Shown: positions 9,455-18,364, numbered from the stretch's first letter. The stretch: 64,000 nt of DNA from Cetobacterium_A somerae (GCF_044784365.2 NZ_CP173063.2); one strand, 5' to 3'. Translations and numbers: made by a program. The notes: a model not told the origin generated them from the letters alone.

Positions 9455-9787
9455 ATGGAGAATATGAATCATGGATTTATGAAAAATAATATGAATATTT
9501 CAAATATGGAAATGACTAATAAAGATATGAGTTGCAAAATGATGGATAAACAAAATGGAGGAAATCATATGATGGGAAAAATGGGTATGATGAATATGAC
9601 TCCAGAATTAAAAAAGCAGATGCAAGATGATATGATAAAAATTCAAGAGAAACAATTAGAAATTAGTAAAATAATGAATACAACAAATCCAGATATGAAA
9701 AAAGTAGAAAAATTAAATAATGAGATTTATCAAATAAAAGCTAATCACATGACAAAAATGCAACAGAATATAATGAAAACAAATTAA
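9455..9787 (+). CDS. Residual Met/His-rich metal-binding ORF (3' part of the interrupted gene)
   Basis: An ATG at 9455 opens a 110-residue frame that lacks the signal peptide now left on the other side of the IS. It contains MNHGFMKNNMN, NHMMGKMGMMNM and a C-terminal helical segment with NHMTKM. If expressed from the hybrid promoter it would stay in the cytoplasm; the ribosome site before it is weak. Known Met/His clusters of this kind bind Cu(I)/Ag(I). The gene ends at a strong terminator, so the two-component genes downstream use their own promoter. Confidence 0.6.
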   Translation: MENMNHGFMKNNMNISNMEMTNKDMSCKMMDKQNGGNHMMGKMGMMNMTPELKKQMQDDMIKIQEKQLEISKIMNTTNPDMKKVEKLNNEIYQIKANHMTKMQQNIMKTN

Positions 9788-9795
9788 TTTATTAT

Positions 9796-9820
9796 AAAAG
9801 ACGGGAATTCCCGTCTTTTT
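9796..9820 (+). terminator. Rho-independent terminator after Met-rich gene
   Basis: AAAAGACGGG / AATT / CCCGTCTTTTT: 10-bp perfect stem followed by T-run. Confidence 0.88.
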
Positions 9821-9867
9821 ATTGTATAATAAAATAAATTTTAAGGACTGTGTTAAAAGGAGTTTTT

Positions 9868-10527
9868 ATGAGAAAAAAAGTTTTAATAATAGAAGATGAA
9901 CAAAATTTAGCAAATATAATAGGAAAAAGTTTAGGAAATGAAGGATTTGAAATAAAAATAGTAACTCAAGGAGATTTAGCTTTAGATGAATTTTATTCTT
10001 TTTCTCCGGCATTGGTTCTTCTTGATATAAATTTGCCTAAAAAAAACGGTTGGGATATTTGTAAAGAAATTCGCCAATACTCAAAAACACCTATAATTAT
10101 AATGACTGCTAGAGATACAGAGTTAGATGAGATTCACGGGTTAGAACTAGGGGCTGATGATTATGTAACTAAACCAATTAGTACAAAAGTAATTATATTA
10201 AAAATAAAAAAACTTTTGAAAATGGAGGATAATAGTTTTTTTTATTTAGATAAGTTAAGTTTTGACTATAATACTTTTAAAATTATGGTAGAAGATAACG
10301 AAATAGTATTGTCAAAAAGAGAAACGTTACTTTTAGAATATTTTTTTAGAAATCAAGATATAATTTTATCAAGAGAAACACTGTTAAATGAAGTTTGGGG
10401 TTTTGAATTTAGTGGAGAAGAGAGAGCGGTAGACACATTAGTAACTCGTCTTAGAAAAAAAATGGGAGTGTATGGAGAACATATAAAATCAATAAGAGGT
10501 GTAGGATATGTATTTAGCAAAAATTAG
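9868..10527 (+). CDS. OmpR/PhoB-family response regulator, probably metal-responsive
   Basis: Receiver domain (residues about 1-115) with the acidic pair in IIEDEQ, the phospho-acceptor Asp in LVLLDINLP, the Thr in IIMTARD and the Lys in YVTKPIS. It is followed by a winged-helix output domain (LSKRETLLLEYFF ... VDTLVTRLRKKMG ... IRGVGYVF). The ATG at 9868 is preferred over the in-frame GTG at 9850 because AAAGGAG (9857-9862) sits correctly before it. It overlaps the sensor gene by 20 bases, indicating translational coupling. The upstream neighbour encodes a Met-rich secreted protein, so a CusR/CopR-like role in copper or silver response is likely but inferred. Confidence 0.92.
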   Translation: MRKKVLIIEDEQNLANIIGKSLGNEGFEIKIVTQGDLALDEFYSFSPALVLLDINLPKKNGWDICKEIRQYSKTPIIIMTARDTELDEIHGLELGADDYVTKPISTKVIILKIKKLLKMEDNSFFYLDKLSFDYNTFKIMVEDNEIVLSKRETLLLEYFFRNQDIILSRETLLNEVWGFEFSGEERAVDTLVTRLRKKMGVYGEHIKSIRGVGYVFSKN

Positions 10528-11854
10528 ACTTAACCTCTTTACTAAAATATTTGGATTTTCACTCTTTATAGTGTTGATAACAATTTTAATAAATTATTCT
10601 TTTAATGCTATTTTCTTAGAGAAGTTTTATATTTATAGAAAAAAAGAGTTAATGTTAAAAGTTATACAAAATGCAAAAATTGTTTACGAAACACAGTCTG
10701 AAAATAATTTTGAAAATTATGTCTATGATATAAAAGAATCTAAAGGAATAGATATAGATATAAAAAATTCTAAGAAGAGTCGTATGATGGGAAGTCATAT
10801 GATGAGAAGAAGTGATAGTATAGATAATATTCCGTATAATAAATTTGTAGATAAAGAGTTATTAGGAAATGATGCTAAGATTTTATATTATGGTGAGGAG
10901 TTATCAAGAGATAGTGGAATATTTGTAAGTACTTCTTTATCGGTTATTCAAGCGCATAGTCATGAAAGTAACATATTTAATATTATGACAGCATTAGTAG
11001 CATTAGCTATATCTTTAGGAACAGGATTAATATTTTCTAAAAGAATTACAAAAGATATAGGATGTTTAAATGAAAAGGCTAGAAAAATTTCAAAATTAGA
11101 TTTTTCTGAAAATATTGAAATTAATAGAAATGATGAGATTGGAGATTTAAGTAAAAATTTAGAAAAAATGTCAAAAGAGCTTTCGACATCAGTATCTAAT
11201 TTAAAATCATTTGTATCAAATGCCTCTCATGAATTAAGAACTCCAATTGCTGTTATTTGTACTCATGCAACAGCACTCCTTGAGCATAAAGAAATTAAAG
11301 AAGACGAGAAAAGAAAGTATTATGAAATAATTTTAAAAGTTGGAAATGAAATGAAAGAATTAATTGAAAATTTATTAATATTATCTAAATTAGATAGTAC
11401 AGTTTTTAGATTAAGAAATGAGAGTGTGAATTTAAAAAAAATTATAGAGGAAGCTTTGGAAAGATACGATATAATTGAATTAGAAAGAGATATAAATATA
11501 AATCTAAATTTAGATACAGAGAATGTACTTGGAGATTCAAGAATTATAAAATTAGTTTTAAATAATTTAATCCAAAATGCTTTAAAATATAGTATTATTG
11601 GTGGTGATGTAAAGATTTTCCAAAAATTTAATTACTTAGTTATAGAGAATACTTTTCAAGGAAAACTTGGAAATGAGATTGAAAAACTTCTTCAACCTTT
11701 TTCAAGAGGCAAAAATGCCGAAGATTTTAAATTTGATGGAATGGGTTTAGGCTTATCTATAGTATCCAAAGCTTTAAATTTAGCATCAATAAAATACGAG
11801 ATAAAAGTAGATCAGAATAGATTTATAGTAAAATTAAAAATATTAGATAATTAG
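10508..11854 (+). CDS. Sensor histidine kinase with Met/His-containing extracytoplasmic domain
   Basis: 448-residue membrane kinase. Helices at about residues 13-33 and 155-176 frame an extracytoplasmic domain of about 120 residues with a basic Met-rich patch, SKKSRMMGSHMMRRSDS. HAMP follows, then the H-box SNASHELRTPIAVI, the N-box LIQNALKYS and the ATP-lid DGMGLGLSIV. The MM-x-SH-MM patch mirrors the Met/His clusters of the neighbouring secreted protein, which suggests both bind the same soft metal. The ATG overlaps the regulator end with an AGGAT ribosome site inside that gene. Confidence 0.92.
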   Translation: MYLAKIRLNLFTKIFGFSLFIVLITILINYSFNAIFLEKFYIYRKKELMLKVIQNAKIVYETQSENNFENYVYDIKESKGIDIDIKNSKKSRMMGSHMMRRSDSIDNIPYNKFVDKELLGNDAKILYYGEELSRDSGIFVSTSLSVIQAHSHESNIFNIMTALVALAISLGTGLIFSKRITKDIGCLNEKARKISKLDFSENIEINRNDEIGDLSKNLEKMSKELSTSVSNLKSFVSNASHELRTPIAVICTHATALLEHKEIKEDEKRKYYEIILKVGNEMKELIENLLILSKLDSTVFRLRNESVNLKKIIEEALERYDIIELERDININLNLDTENVLGDSRIIKLVLNNLIQNALKYSIIGGDVKIFQKFNYLVIENTFQGKLGNEIEKLLQPFSRGKNAEDFKFDGMGLGLSIVSKALNLASIKYEIKVDQNRFIVKLKILDN

Positions 11855-11893
11855 TTTAATAAAAAATAGATTTATGAAAGGAGCGTTTTTAAA

Positions 11894-12709
11894 ATGTTTA
11901 AAGTAAATGATAAAATATGTATAGGTTGTGGAATGTGTGTAAAAGATTGTTTTGTACGAGATATTGAATTAGTTGAAGGAAAGGCAGTAATAAAAAATGT
12001 GACATGCTTTAAGTGTGGACATTGTGTAGCCGTATGCCCGGTAGCAGCGGTGTCTACAAATGAATATAGTATGGATGATGTAGTTGAATATAATAAAGAA
12101 AAATTTACTATTGAGCCTGATAATCTTTTAAATTTTATAAAATTTGAGAGAACAATAAGACAATTTAAGGAGAAGGATGTAGAGAACGAAAAGCTTTTAA
12201 AGATAATTGAAGCTGGAAGATTCACACAAACAGCTAGTAATGCACAAAATGTAAACTATATAGTAGTAAAAGAAGAGATTCAAGAGGTTAGAAAAATAAC
12301 TTTAGAAGTTTTGAATAGTTTAGGAGGATATATTTTAGAGAATTCAATAAATCCTTTATATAAGAGATATGCCAAAATGTGGATAAAAATGTATAATGAT
12401 TTTATAACAAATCCTTTAGGAGAAGATAATTTATTTTTTAAAGCACCAGCTTTAATAGTAGTTACTTCAGAGCATCCTTTAAATGCTGGATTAGCTTCAG
12501 CAAATATGAAGCTTATGGTTGATGCCTTAGGATTAGGAACTGTTTTTAGTGGATTTTTTACAAGAGCTTGTGAAGGTAATTCTAGAATAAAAGATTTTTT
12601 AGGAATCGAAGAGAAACAAACTGTAGTCACATGCATGGTTATTGGATATCCAAATGTAAAGTATTCAAGAACTGCTCCGAGAAAAGCTCCAAACATTATT
12701 TGGAAATAA
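11894..12709 (+). CDS. Ferredoxin-nitroreductase fusion protein
   Basis: Residues 1-60 hold two [4Fe-4S] cluster motifs (CIGCGMCVKDC and CFKCGHCVAVCP). Residues about 80-271 are an FMN nitroreductase domain (FERTIRQFKEKDV, GRFTQTASNAQNVNYIVV, MKLMVDALGLGTVFSGFF, VIGYPNVKYSRTAPR). Such fusions are common in strict anaerobes and reduce nitro-aromatics or other acceptors with ferredoxin electrons; the substrate is unknown. It starts 40 bases after the kinase stop with an AAAGGAG site, so it may be read from the two-component promoter. It ends at a strong hairpin. Confidence 0.9.
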   Translation: MFKVNDKICIGCGMCVKDCFVRDIELVEGKAVIKNVTCFKCGHCVAVCPVAAVSTNEYSMDDVVEYNKEKFTIEPDNLLNFIKFERTIRQFKEKDVENEKLLKIIEAGRFTQTASNAQNVNYIVVKEEIQEVRKITLEVLNSLGGYILENSINPLYKRYAKMWIKMYNDFITNPLGEDNLFFKAPALIVVTSEHPLNAGLASANMKLMVDALGLGTVFSGFFTRACEGNSRIKDFLGIEEKQTVVTCMVIGYPNVKYSRTAPRKAPNIIWK

Positions 12710-12726
12710 AAAAATATTTTTTAGAT

Positions 12727-12756
12727 AAAACTGTCGACTTAATTGTTGACAGTTTT
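12727..12756 (+). terminator. Terminator after ferredoxin-nitroreductase
   Basis: AAAACTGTC ... GACAGTTTT stem with an inner TCGAC/GTTGA region, followed by TATTATTTT. Confidence 0.75.
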
Positions 12757-12802
12757 ATTATTTTAATAGTTGTTGGAATTATTTTTGGAAGTTTTTTAAA
12801 AG

Positions 12803-12844
12803 AAAAAGTCCATTGAATAGTTAATCTAATCAATGGGCTTTTTT
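12803..12844. terminator. Bidirectional terminator
   Basis: AAGTCCATTGA pairs with TCAATGGGCTT (one G-T wobble). T-runs lie on both sides, so it can end transcripts from either strand; it lies just past the stop of the small minus-strand gene. Confidence 0.7.
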
Positions 12845-12853
12845 GCGTAAGTA

Positions 12854-13030
12854 TTAATTATTTGAGTAAATAAACATTGTTCCAGTAGCTGAAACAGGTT
12901 TAAAATTTGTTTTTGTATCTTGCGAAGTATATTTCATTAAAGTTCCAGTGGCAGGAACTAATAAATTTTTTTCAGTAGAATAAGCCATTAAAGATAGAGA
13001 TAATATTGAACTTATTATTAATAATTTCAT
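12854..13030 (-). CDS. Small secreted protein (58 residues) with an internal repeat
   Basis: A short minus-strand gene starting at ATG 13028-13030 behind an excellent AAAGGAGG site. The product begins MKLLIISSILSLSLMAYS, a clear signal peptide, leaving about 40 mature residues. These contain two copies of a short motif, LVPATGTLMKY and PVSATGTMFIY, separated by about 17 polar residues. I do not recognise the family. Signal peptide, ribosome site and own terminator argue that it is real despite its size. It could be a peptide precursor or small outer-membrane-associated protein. Confidence 0.65.
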   Translation of the reverse strand: MKLLIISSILSLSLMAYSTEKNLLVPATGTLMKYTSQDTKTNFKPVSATGTMFIYSNN

Positions 13031-13130
13031 GATTTTCCTCCTTTTATAAAATTGTAATTATTACAAATTTAAATTAATTATAAACTAAAAGGCGAAAAAA
13101 TGCAAGTTATTTTTAATTTTTTAAATAAAA

Positions 13131-13161
13131 AAACTGCTAATAAAAACTTTATTAGCAGTTT
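13131..13161 (-). terminator. Terminator of the ABC-F gene
   Basis: AAACTGCTAATAAA pairs with TTTATTAGCAGTTT, 14-bp stem with AAC loop. On the minus strand it is followed by a long T-run (12 T/A bases). Confidence 0.8.
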
Positions 13162-13178
13162 CGAAATTAAATCTAATA

Positions 13179-14732
13179 TTAAATTATTTTTGTTGTCCAA
13201 TCTTCAACATTCCAAATTTCAGTAGCAACATCCATATAGAAATCAGGTTCATGGCTTACCATTAATACTGTTCCGTTAAATTCTTTAATTGCTCTTTTCA
13301 ACTCTTCTTTTGCATCTACATCTAAGTGATTTGTAGGCTCGTCTAGAATTAAGAAATTAATTTCACGATTCATAATTTTAGCAAGTCTAACTTTTGCATT
13401 TTCTCCTCCAGATAAAACACGCATCTGACTTGTAATATGATCTGTAGTTAAACCACATCTAGCAAGAGCTGCTCTAACTTCAGCATTAGTTAATCCAGGG
13501 AATTCATTCCAAAATTCATCTAAAGCAGTTATAGAAGAACTTTCTTCTTCTTGTTTAAAATAACCAATTTCTAAGAATTGTCCGTGTTCAATTTCTCCAG
13601 ATAAAGATTTTATTCTTTTTAAAATTGTATTTAAAAGTGTAGATTTACCTAAACCATTAACACCTTTTATAGCAATTTTTTGGTTACGTTCTATTGTAAA
13701 ATTAAGTGGTTTTGTTAAAGGTTCGTTATATCCAATAACAAGATCTTTTACAGTAATAATCTCTCTAGATGGTGTACGTGCAGTTTTAAATCCAAAAATT
13801 GGTTTTGGTTTTTCTCTAGCAATTTCGATAATTTCCATACGGTCTAACTTTTTTTGTCTATCTTTAGCTAGGTTTGTTGTAGCAACTCTAGCTTTATTTC
13901 TAGCTATAAAATCTTCTAGATGAGCAATTTCTTTTTGCTGTTTCTTATAAGCTGCTTCTATTTGTCTTTTTTTCAGTTCATACATCTCTCTAAAATAATA
14001 GTAATCACCAGTATATCTAGTTAAAACTGCATTTTCAATATGATAGATAACATTAGTAACTTCATTTAAAAATGGAATATCATGTGAAACTAAAATAAAA
14101 GCATTTTCATAGCTTTTTAAGAAATTTTTTAACCAAGTTATATGATCTTCATCTAGGAAGTTTGTAGGCTCGTCTAAAATTAGAATCATAGGATTTTCTA
14201 ATAAAACTTTAGCTAAAAGTATTTTAGCTCTTTGACCACCAGAAAGTTCAGAAACATCTCTTTCTAAACCAATATCAAGTAAACCTAATCCAGCAGCGTA
14301 CTCTTCAATTTTAGAATCTAAATTATAAAAATCTGCTCCTTCAAGGATACTTTGTATTTCTCCAACTTCTTCTAAAATTATGTCCATTTCTTCAGGAGTA
14401 CAGTCTCCCATTTTTGTGTAAAGATCCATAATTTCTTGTTCTAACTCAAACATATGAGCAAAAGCAGATTTTAAGATATCTCTAATTGTTTTTCCTTTTT
14501 CTAAAGTACTATACTGATCAAGATATCCTGTAGTGATGTGATTACACCAAGAGACTTGCCCTTCATCAGGCATAAGTTTACCAGTAATAATATTTAAAAA
14601 TGTAGATTTTCCTTCTCCGTTGGCTCCTACTAATCCAACATGTTCACCTTTTAAAAGTCTGAAAGAGGCATTTTCTAAAATAACTCTAGAACCAAATCCA
14701 TGACTTACGTTTTTAACATCTAAAATACTCAT
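13179..14732 (-). CDS. ABC-F family ATPase (ribosome-associated, YkpA/YbiT-like)
   Basis: Soluble protein of 517 residues with two ABC domains and no membrane segments. Domain 1: Walker A GANGEGKST, signature LSGGQRAK, Walker B LILDEPTNFLD. Domain 2: GVNGLGKST, LSGGENAK, FLILDEPTNHLD. The charged linker between them (about residues 240-300, KKRQIEAAYKKQQKEIAHLEDF) is the P-site interaction motif region. ABC-F proteins act on stalled or antibiotic-bound ribosomes; this one is most like the housekeeping translation-factor group, and resistance is not implied. It is a monocistronic unit with its own terminator. Confidence 0.9.
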   Translation of the reverse strand: MSILDVKNVSHGFGSRVILENASFRLLKGEHVGLVGANGEGKSTFLNIITGKLMPDEGQVSWCNHITTGYLDQYSTLEKGKTIRDILKSAFAHMFELEQEIMDLYTKMGDCTPEEMDIILEEVGEIQSILEGADFYNLDSKIEEYAAGLGLLDIGLERDVSELSGGQRAKILLAKVLLENPMILILDEPTNFLDEDHITWLKNFLKSYENAFILVSHDIPFLNEVTNVIYHIENAVLTRYTGDYYYFREMYELKKRQIEAAYKKQQKEIAHLEDFIARNKARVATTNLAKDRQKKLDRMEIIEIAREKPKPIFGFKTARTPSREIITVKDLVIGYNEPLTKPLNFTIERNQKIAIKGVNGLGKSTLLNTILKRIKSLSGEIEHGQFLEIGYFKQEEESSSITALDEFWNEFPGLTNAEVRAALARCGLTTDHITSQMRVLSGGENAKVRLAKIMNREINFLILDEPTNHLDVDAKEELKRAIKEFNGTVLMVSHEPDFYMDVATEIWNVEDWTTKII

Positions 14733-14919
14733 AAAATTTAACTCCTAATATATTTAATTAATATTTTTTTTACGATACGCAATGCTCTAATTTTATCATG
14801 ATTTTCAAATAAATGATACATACTTTTTTACAAGAGTTCAAGAAAGACTAGAAAACTTGTATTAATATAAAAAAAATGTTAGAATTTATACTCAATTAAT
14901 TACGAGCGAGGTTTATTTT

Positions 14920-16893
14920 ATGTTAAAAAACAATCAAAATAACTGTTTTATAATTTTAAAATTTTTTATAAAGCAGTATATCTATCTTTATTTTATGATG
15001 GTAATCAGTAGAATTTATTTTTTGTATAGAACTTTTCCGAAAGAAATAAAAATTCCAAAAGAAATAATTTATGAAGGATTTAAAGTTGGATGGATTTTCG
15101 ATAACTCTATTATTGGTAGTTTCACCGTGATTACATCACTTTTATTTATAATTTTTTATATTCTAAATAAAAAAAATTATAGAGTAGCAAAGAATATCTA
15201 CATAATCCCAACTAGTATTTTATTTTTAATCATTTGTTCTTTAAGTTTTGGAAATGTTGAATATTTTAGAGAATTTGGATTTAATGTTAATTCATCTATT
15301 TTAAACTACTTTGGAGACACGAATGAAATAGTAGCTACATTTTTTTCAGGAAACGACTATAACCCTATAACAAATTTATCAATTATTTTAATTTTAACAA
15401 TAGGCTTTATAAAACTAACTAAAAAAAATTTAGAAAAAATAAATTTAAGATTTGATTTCTTTGGGAATTTAAAGACTATGGTATCTATTTTAGTCATTAT
15501 AACATTAGGAGTATTTTCATCAAGAGGTGGATTTTCAGAGGCAGTTTTAGACTGGGGAAGAGGATATTATTCAGAATATTCATATATGAACCAATTTGCT
15601 ATAAATCCTATTTTTTCTTTAGGTAGATCTTATTACAATTTAAAAAAAGAGCAAAGAAAAGGACGAGCATTAGAAAGAACTTTTTCAATAGATGAACTTA
15701 AATATAATATAAGAGAAATAGTAAAAGATCAACAAGCTCAATATATTTCTGATAAAAATCCATTACTAAGAGTAACAGACACACAAAAAAATCAGAAAAA
15801 TTATAATGTTGTAATTGTATTGATGGAAAGTTTTATGTCAAAATATATTGGAGCTCAAGGAGCTGAAATAGATTTAACACCTAATTTTAATAAATTAGCA
15901 AAAGAGGGAGTTTTATTTAATAATTTTTATGCTACTGGAACTAGGTCTAATAGAGGTATAGCTTCTGTTACAGTTTCATACCCGTCGCCTAAAGTAATTT
16001 CTGTAACTAAAGAATTTACAGCAGGTCAAAAGTCATTTTATTCTTTACCAAAGATTTTAAAAGAAAGAGGTTATGAAACATCATTTATATATGGTGGTGA
16101 TGCTGAATTTGATAATATGGCTGGTTTTTTAAAGCTAAACGGCGTGGATAACATAATAGACGAAAAAAATTTTTCAAAAGATGATAAAACTATTAAATGG
16201 GGAGTGCCAGATAATAAATTATTTGAAAAATCTATCGATTATTTAAATAATTTAAAAAAGCCATTTTTTGCAACAATTTTTACTTTAAGCAATCATGCAC
16301 CATATGATATAGATTCAAATTACAAACTTTTTAAAAATAATGAGTTTGGAGAATTGACTAACAGATTAAATGCCTTTCATTTTGCAGATATAGCTTTAGG
16401 ACAGTTTATAGAAAAAGTAAAGAAACAAGGGTGGGCTAAAAATACAATTTTTGTTTTTGTAGCTGATCATGGATTTAAAACAGATTCAAATTTTGATTTA
16501 AATTGGGAAAATTTTAAAATTCCACTTCTTTTATGGTCACCAGGAAATATATTTAATCCTGAAATTAAAGATATCACATCATCTCAAGTAGATATTCTTC
16601 CTACTGTAATGGGAGTTTTAGGAGGAGCCTATAAAAATTCAAGTTGGGGAAAAAATCTTTTTACTGTTTCTCAAGAGAGTTCATATGCTTATATAGTGCA
16701 AAATAATTTCTATGGAGTAATAAAAGACAATCTTCTTCTTATTGATGGTGATGGAGTTAAGCCAAAACTTGTTGATATGAAAAAAGGGGAATATTTAGAA
16801 GAAGGAGACCTTTTAAATAAATTACATCAAGTTACTAGAACTTATTTAGAGCTAGAAACATATCAATTAAAAAATGGAACTTTTGCAGATTAA
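14920..16893 (+). CDS. LTA synthase/MdoB-type phosphoglycerol transferase (alkaline-phosphatase superfamily)
   Basis: 657-residue membrane enzyme. The first 240 residues hold about five transmembrane helices. From about residue 290 there is an extracytoplasmic sulfatase-fold domain with the metal and nucleophile motifs of LtaS: VVIVLMESFMSKYIG (Glu), FYATGTRSNRG (catalytic Thr) and FVFVADHGF (Asp-His). In Firmicutes such enzymes polymerise glycerophosphate; in Gram-negatives relatives decorate osmoregulated glucans or lipid A with phosphoglycerol or phosphoethanolamine. The exact acceptor in this organism is unknown. The ATG at 14920 follows a GCGAGG site. Confidence 0.88.
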   Translation: MLKNNQNNCFIILKFFIKQYIYLYFMMVISRIYFLYRTFPKEIKIPKEIIYEGFKVGWIFDNSIIGSFTVITSLLFIIFYILNKKNYRVAKNIYIIPTSILFLIICSLSFGNVEYFREFGFNVNSSILNYFGDTNEIVATFFSGNDYNPITNLSIILILTIGFIKLTKKNLEKINLRFDFFGNLKTMVSILVIITLGVFSSRGGFSEAVLDWGRGYYSEYSYMNQFAINPIFSLGRSYYNLKKEQRKGRALERTFSIDELKYNIREIVKDQQAQYISDKNPLLRVTDTQKNQKNYNVVIVLMESFMSKYIGAQGAEIDLTPNFNKLAKEGVLFNNFYATGTRSNRGIASVTVSYPSPKVISVTKEFTAGQKSFYSLPKILKERGYETSFIYGGDAEFDNMAGFLKLNGVDNIIDEKNFSKDDKTIKWGVPDNKLFEKSIDYLNNLKKPFFATIFTLSNHAPYDIDSNYKLFKNNEFGELTNRLNAFHFADIALGQFIEKVKKQGWAKNTIFVFVADHGFKTDSNFDLNWENFKIPLLLWSPGNIFNPEIKDITSSQVDILPTVMGVLGGAYKNSSWGKNLFTVSQESSYAYIVQNNFYGVIKDNLLLIDGDGVKPKLVDMKKGEYLEEGDLLNKLHQVTRTYLELETYQLKNGTFAD

Positions 16894-16976
16894 AAAAATA
16901 TTAATTCTTGATTTTTAAAAGGGAAATTTCTAAAAAATTAGAATAATAAAATAAACAACTAATTGGAGGTAGAAAT

Positions 16977-17732
16977 ATGAGTTTTAAAAATCAAATTGTT
17001 GTTATTACAGGTGGAGCAAAAGGTATAGGAAGAGGACTTGTAGAATCTTTTGCTAAGGAAAATGCAGATGTATATTTTTTAGATATGAATTTTGAAAGTG
17101 GTAATAAATTAGAGAATGAGCTTAATGATAAGGGATATCGTGTTCATTTTAGATTAGTAGATATAACTAAAGAGATAGAGCTAGCAGAAGTTATAGATAA
17201 AATTCCAAAAATAGATATTTTATGTAGTAACTGTGGAATATTTCCACAAAAAAAAATAATGGATATGAATGTTGATGATTGGGAAAAAGTTCAAAAAGTA
17301 AATGTAACAAGTACATTTTTAGTAACTAAATATTCTATAAAAAAGATGATTGGAGCAAAATATGGAAGAATAATTTTAACATCATCAATAACAGGACCAG
17401 TAACAGGATTTCCGGGATGGAGTCATTACGGTGCGAGTAAAGCAGCATTGTTAGGGTTTATGAGATCAGCTTGTTTAGAAGTTGCTAAATTTGGAATTAC
17501 AATAAATGCAGTTATGCCAGGAAATATATTAACAGAAGGATTAGTTCAGCAAGGAAATGATTATATTAATAGTATGAAAAAAAGTGTACCAGTAGGATTT
17601 TTAGGCGATGTTTCTGATATAGCTAACGGTGTTATGTTTTTTGCTAAAAAAGAAAGTAGATATATAACAGGCCAAACTTTAATTATAGACGGTGGACAAA
17701 TTTTACCAGAATCTTTAGAGGCTTTAGCTTAA
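16977..17732 (+). CDS. Short-chain dehydrogenase/reductase (UcpA/FabG-like)
   Basis: 251-residue classical SDR. The NAD(P) Rossmann motif is TGGAKGIGRG (residues about 12-21), followed by the NNAG-equivalent SNCG, catalytic Ser in LTSSITG, and YGASKAA (Tyr-x3-Lys). The C-terminus ends with ITGQTLIIDGG as in FabG-type enzymes. Asp in FLDMNF after strand 2 suggests NAD rather than NADP preference. The substrate cannot be read. A TTGGAGG site precedes the ATG. It stands alone between the phosphoglycerol transferase and a DedA-like gene. Confidence 0.87.
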   Translation: MSFKNQIVVITGGAKGIGRGLVESFAKENADVYFLDMNFESGNKLENELNDKGYRVHFRLVDITKEIELAEVIDKIPKIDILCSNCGIFPQKKIMDMNVDDWEKVQKVNVTSTFLVTKYSIKKMIGAKYGRIILTSSITGPVTGFPGWSHYGASKAALLGFMRSACLEVAKFGITINAVMPGNILTEGLVQQGNDYINSMKKSVPVGFLGDVSDIANGVMFFAKKESRYITGQTLIIDGGQILPESLEALA

Positions 17733-17791
17733 TTTATTTACTATTTTTTTCCATAATGGTATAATTAAAAAAAATTCTTAAAGGATAGTTT

Positions 17792-18346
17792 ATGTTTGAA
17801 ATATTAAAAGAGTTTGGGATTTACGGAATAGCAATAGCTGGATTGTTAGAGGCAACAATATTGCCTATTCCAATGGAGACAATATCCGTACCAGTATATC
17901 TTTCTTCAAGAGAAAAAGTGGCGTATTTATTAATAATTTTATTAATTTGCTCTACTTTAGGTAGCATAATTGGTTATTTATTTTGGAGAAAAATTAGTGG
18001 ACCAATTAAAAATAGATATTTAAAATCAGAAATATTTGTTAAAATAAAAAAAATGTATGAAAAAAATGCTTTATTAACATTGTTGACATCTGCATTTACA
18101 CCAATACCTTTTGAAGGATATATTATAGCAGCAGGGATTCTTGAAATAGAATTTAAAACATTTTTATTAGGAGTAGTTTTTAGCAGAATCTTAAGACACT
18201 TTCCTCAAGGGGTATTAGTATATTACTATGGAGAAAAAGTAATAAAGGATATAGGTACTTACAGTATTATAATTATAATATCTATATTTCTAATTATTTT
18301 TATAAAAAATTTTATTGATAAAAAAATAAAAAAGGGCAATATTTAA
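17792..18346 (+). CDS. DedA/VTT-domain membrane protein (YqaA-like)
   Basis: 184-residue integral membrane protein with four to five hydrophobic segments and the VTT-domain hallmarks: AGLLEATILPIPMETISVPVYL with an early Glu-Pro region, GSIIGYLFWRKISG (the G-x-x-x-G-Y turn), and TSAFTPIPFEGYIIAAGI followed by the basic R-ILRHFPQG segment. Family members act in phospholipid flipping or envelope homeostasis. It has its own TATAAT-like sequence close upstream and ends at a bidirectional terminator. Confidence 0.82.
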   Translation: MFEILKEFGIYGIAIAGLLEATILPIPMETISVPVYLSSREKVAYLLIILLICSTLGSIIGYLFWRKISGPIKNRYLKSEIFVKIKKMYEKNALLTLLTSAFTPIPFEGYIIAAGILEIEFKTFLLGVVFSRILRHFPQGVLVYYYGEKVIKDIGTYSIIIIISIFLIIFIKNFIDKKIKKGNI

Positions 18347-18364
18347 AATAATATTGCTCTTTTT
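18328..18364. terminator. Bidirectional terminator between DedA-like and ROK genes
   Basis: AGGGCAATATT pairs with AATATTGCTCT. An A-run lies before and a T-run after, serving converging genes. Confidence 0.82.

Larger units (their letters stand above)
8140..9787 (+). pseudogene. Met/His-rich secreted protein gene, interrupted in its signal peptide by an IS3-family element
   Basis: The 5' fragment starts at ATG 8140 behind an AGAGGAG ribosome site and is broken after 8162 by the IS. The 3' fragment resumes after the second AGG copy at 9406-9408. Removing the element and one AGG restores one open frame of 133 codons: MKKILLVGAFVISAVSFANG, a textbook signal peptide with a cleavage site after SFA, then the Met-rich domain. 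About 22 of the last 110 residues are Met, with several His and one Cys, and the C-terminal half (MTPELKKQM through IMKTN) is helical as in Spy/CpxP/ZraP-like periplasmic metal-binding or chaperone proteins. Together with the adjacent two-component system this suggests a role in copper or silver handling (inference). Confidence 0.88.

Noticed and set aside
11872..12696. Open frames on the minus strand opposite the ferredoxin-nitroreductase gene
   Set aside because: They mirror a gene with two cluster motifs and a full nitroreductase domain; their translations show no coherent domain and lack ribosome sites.
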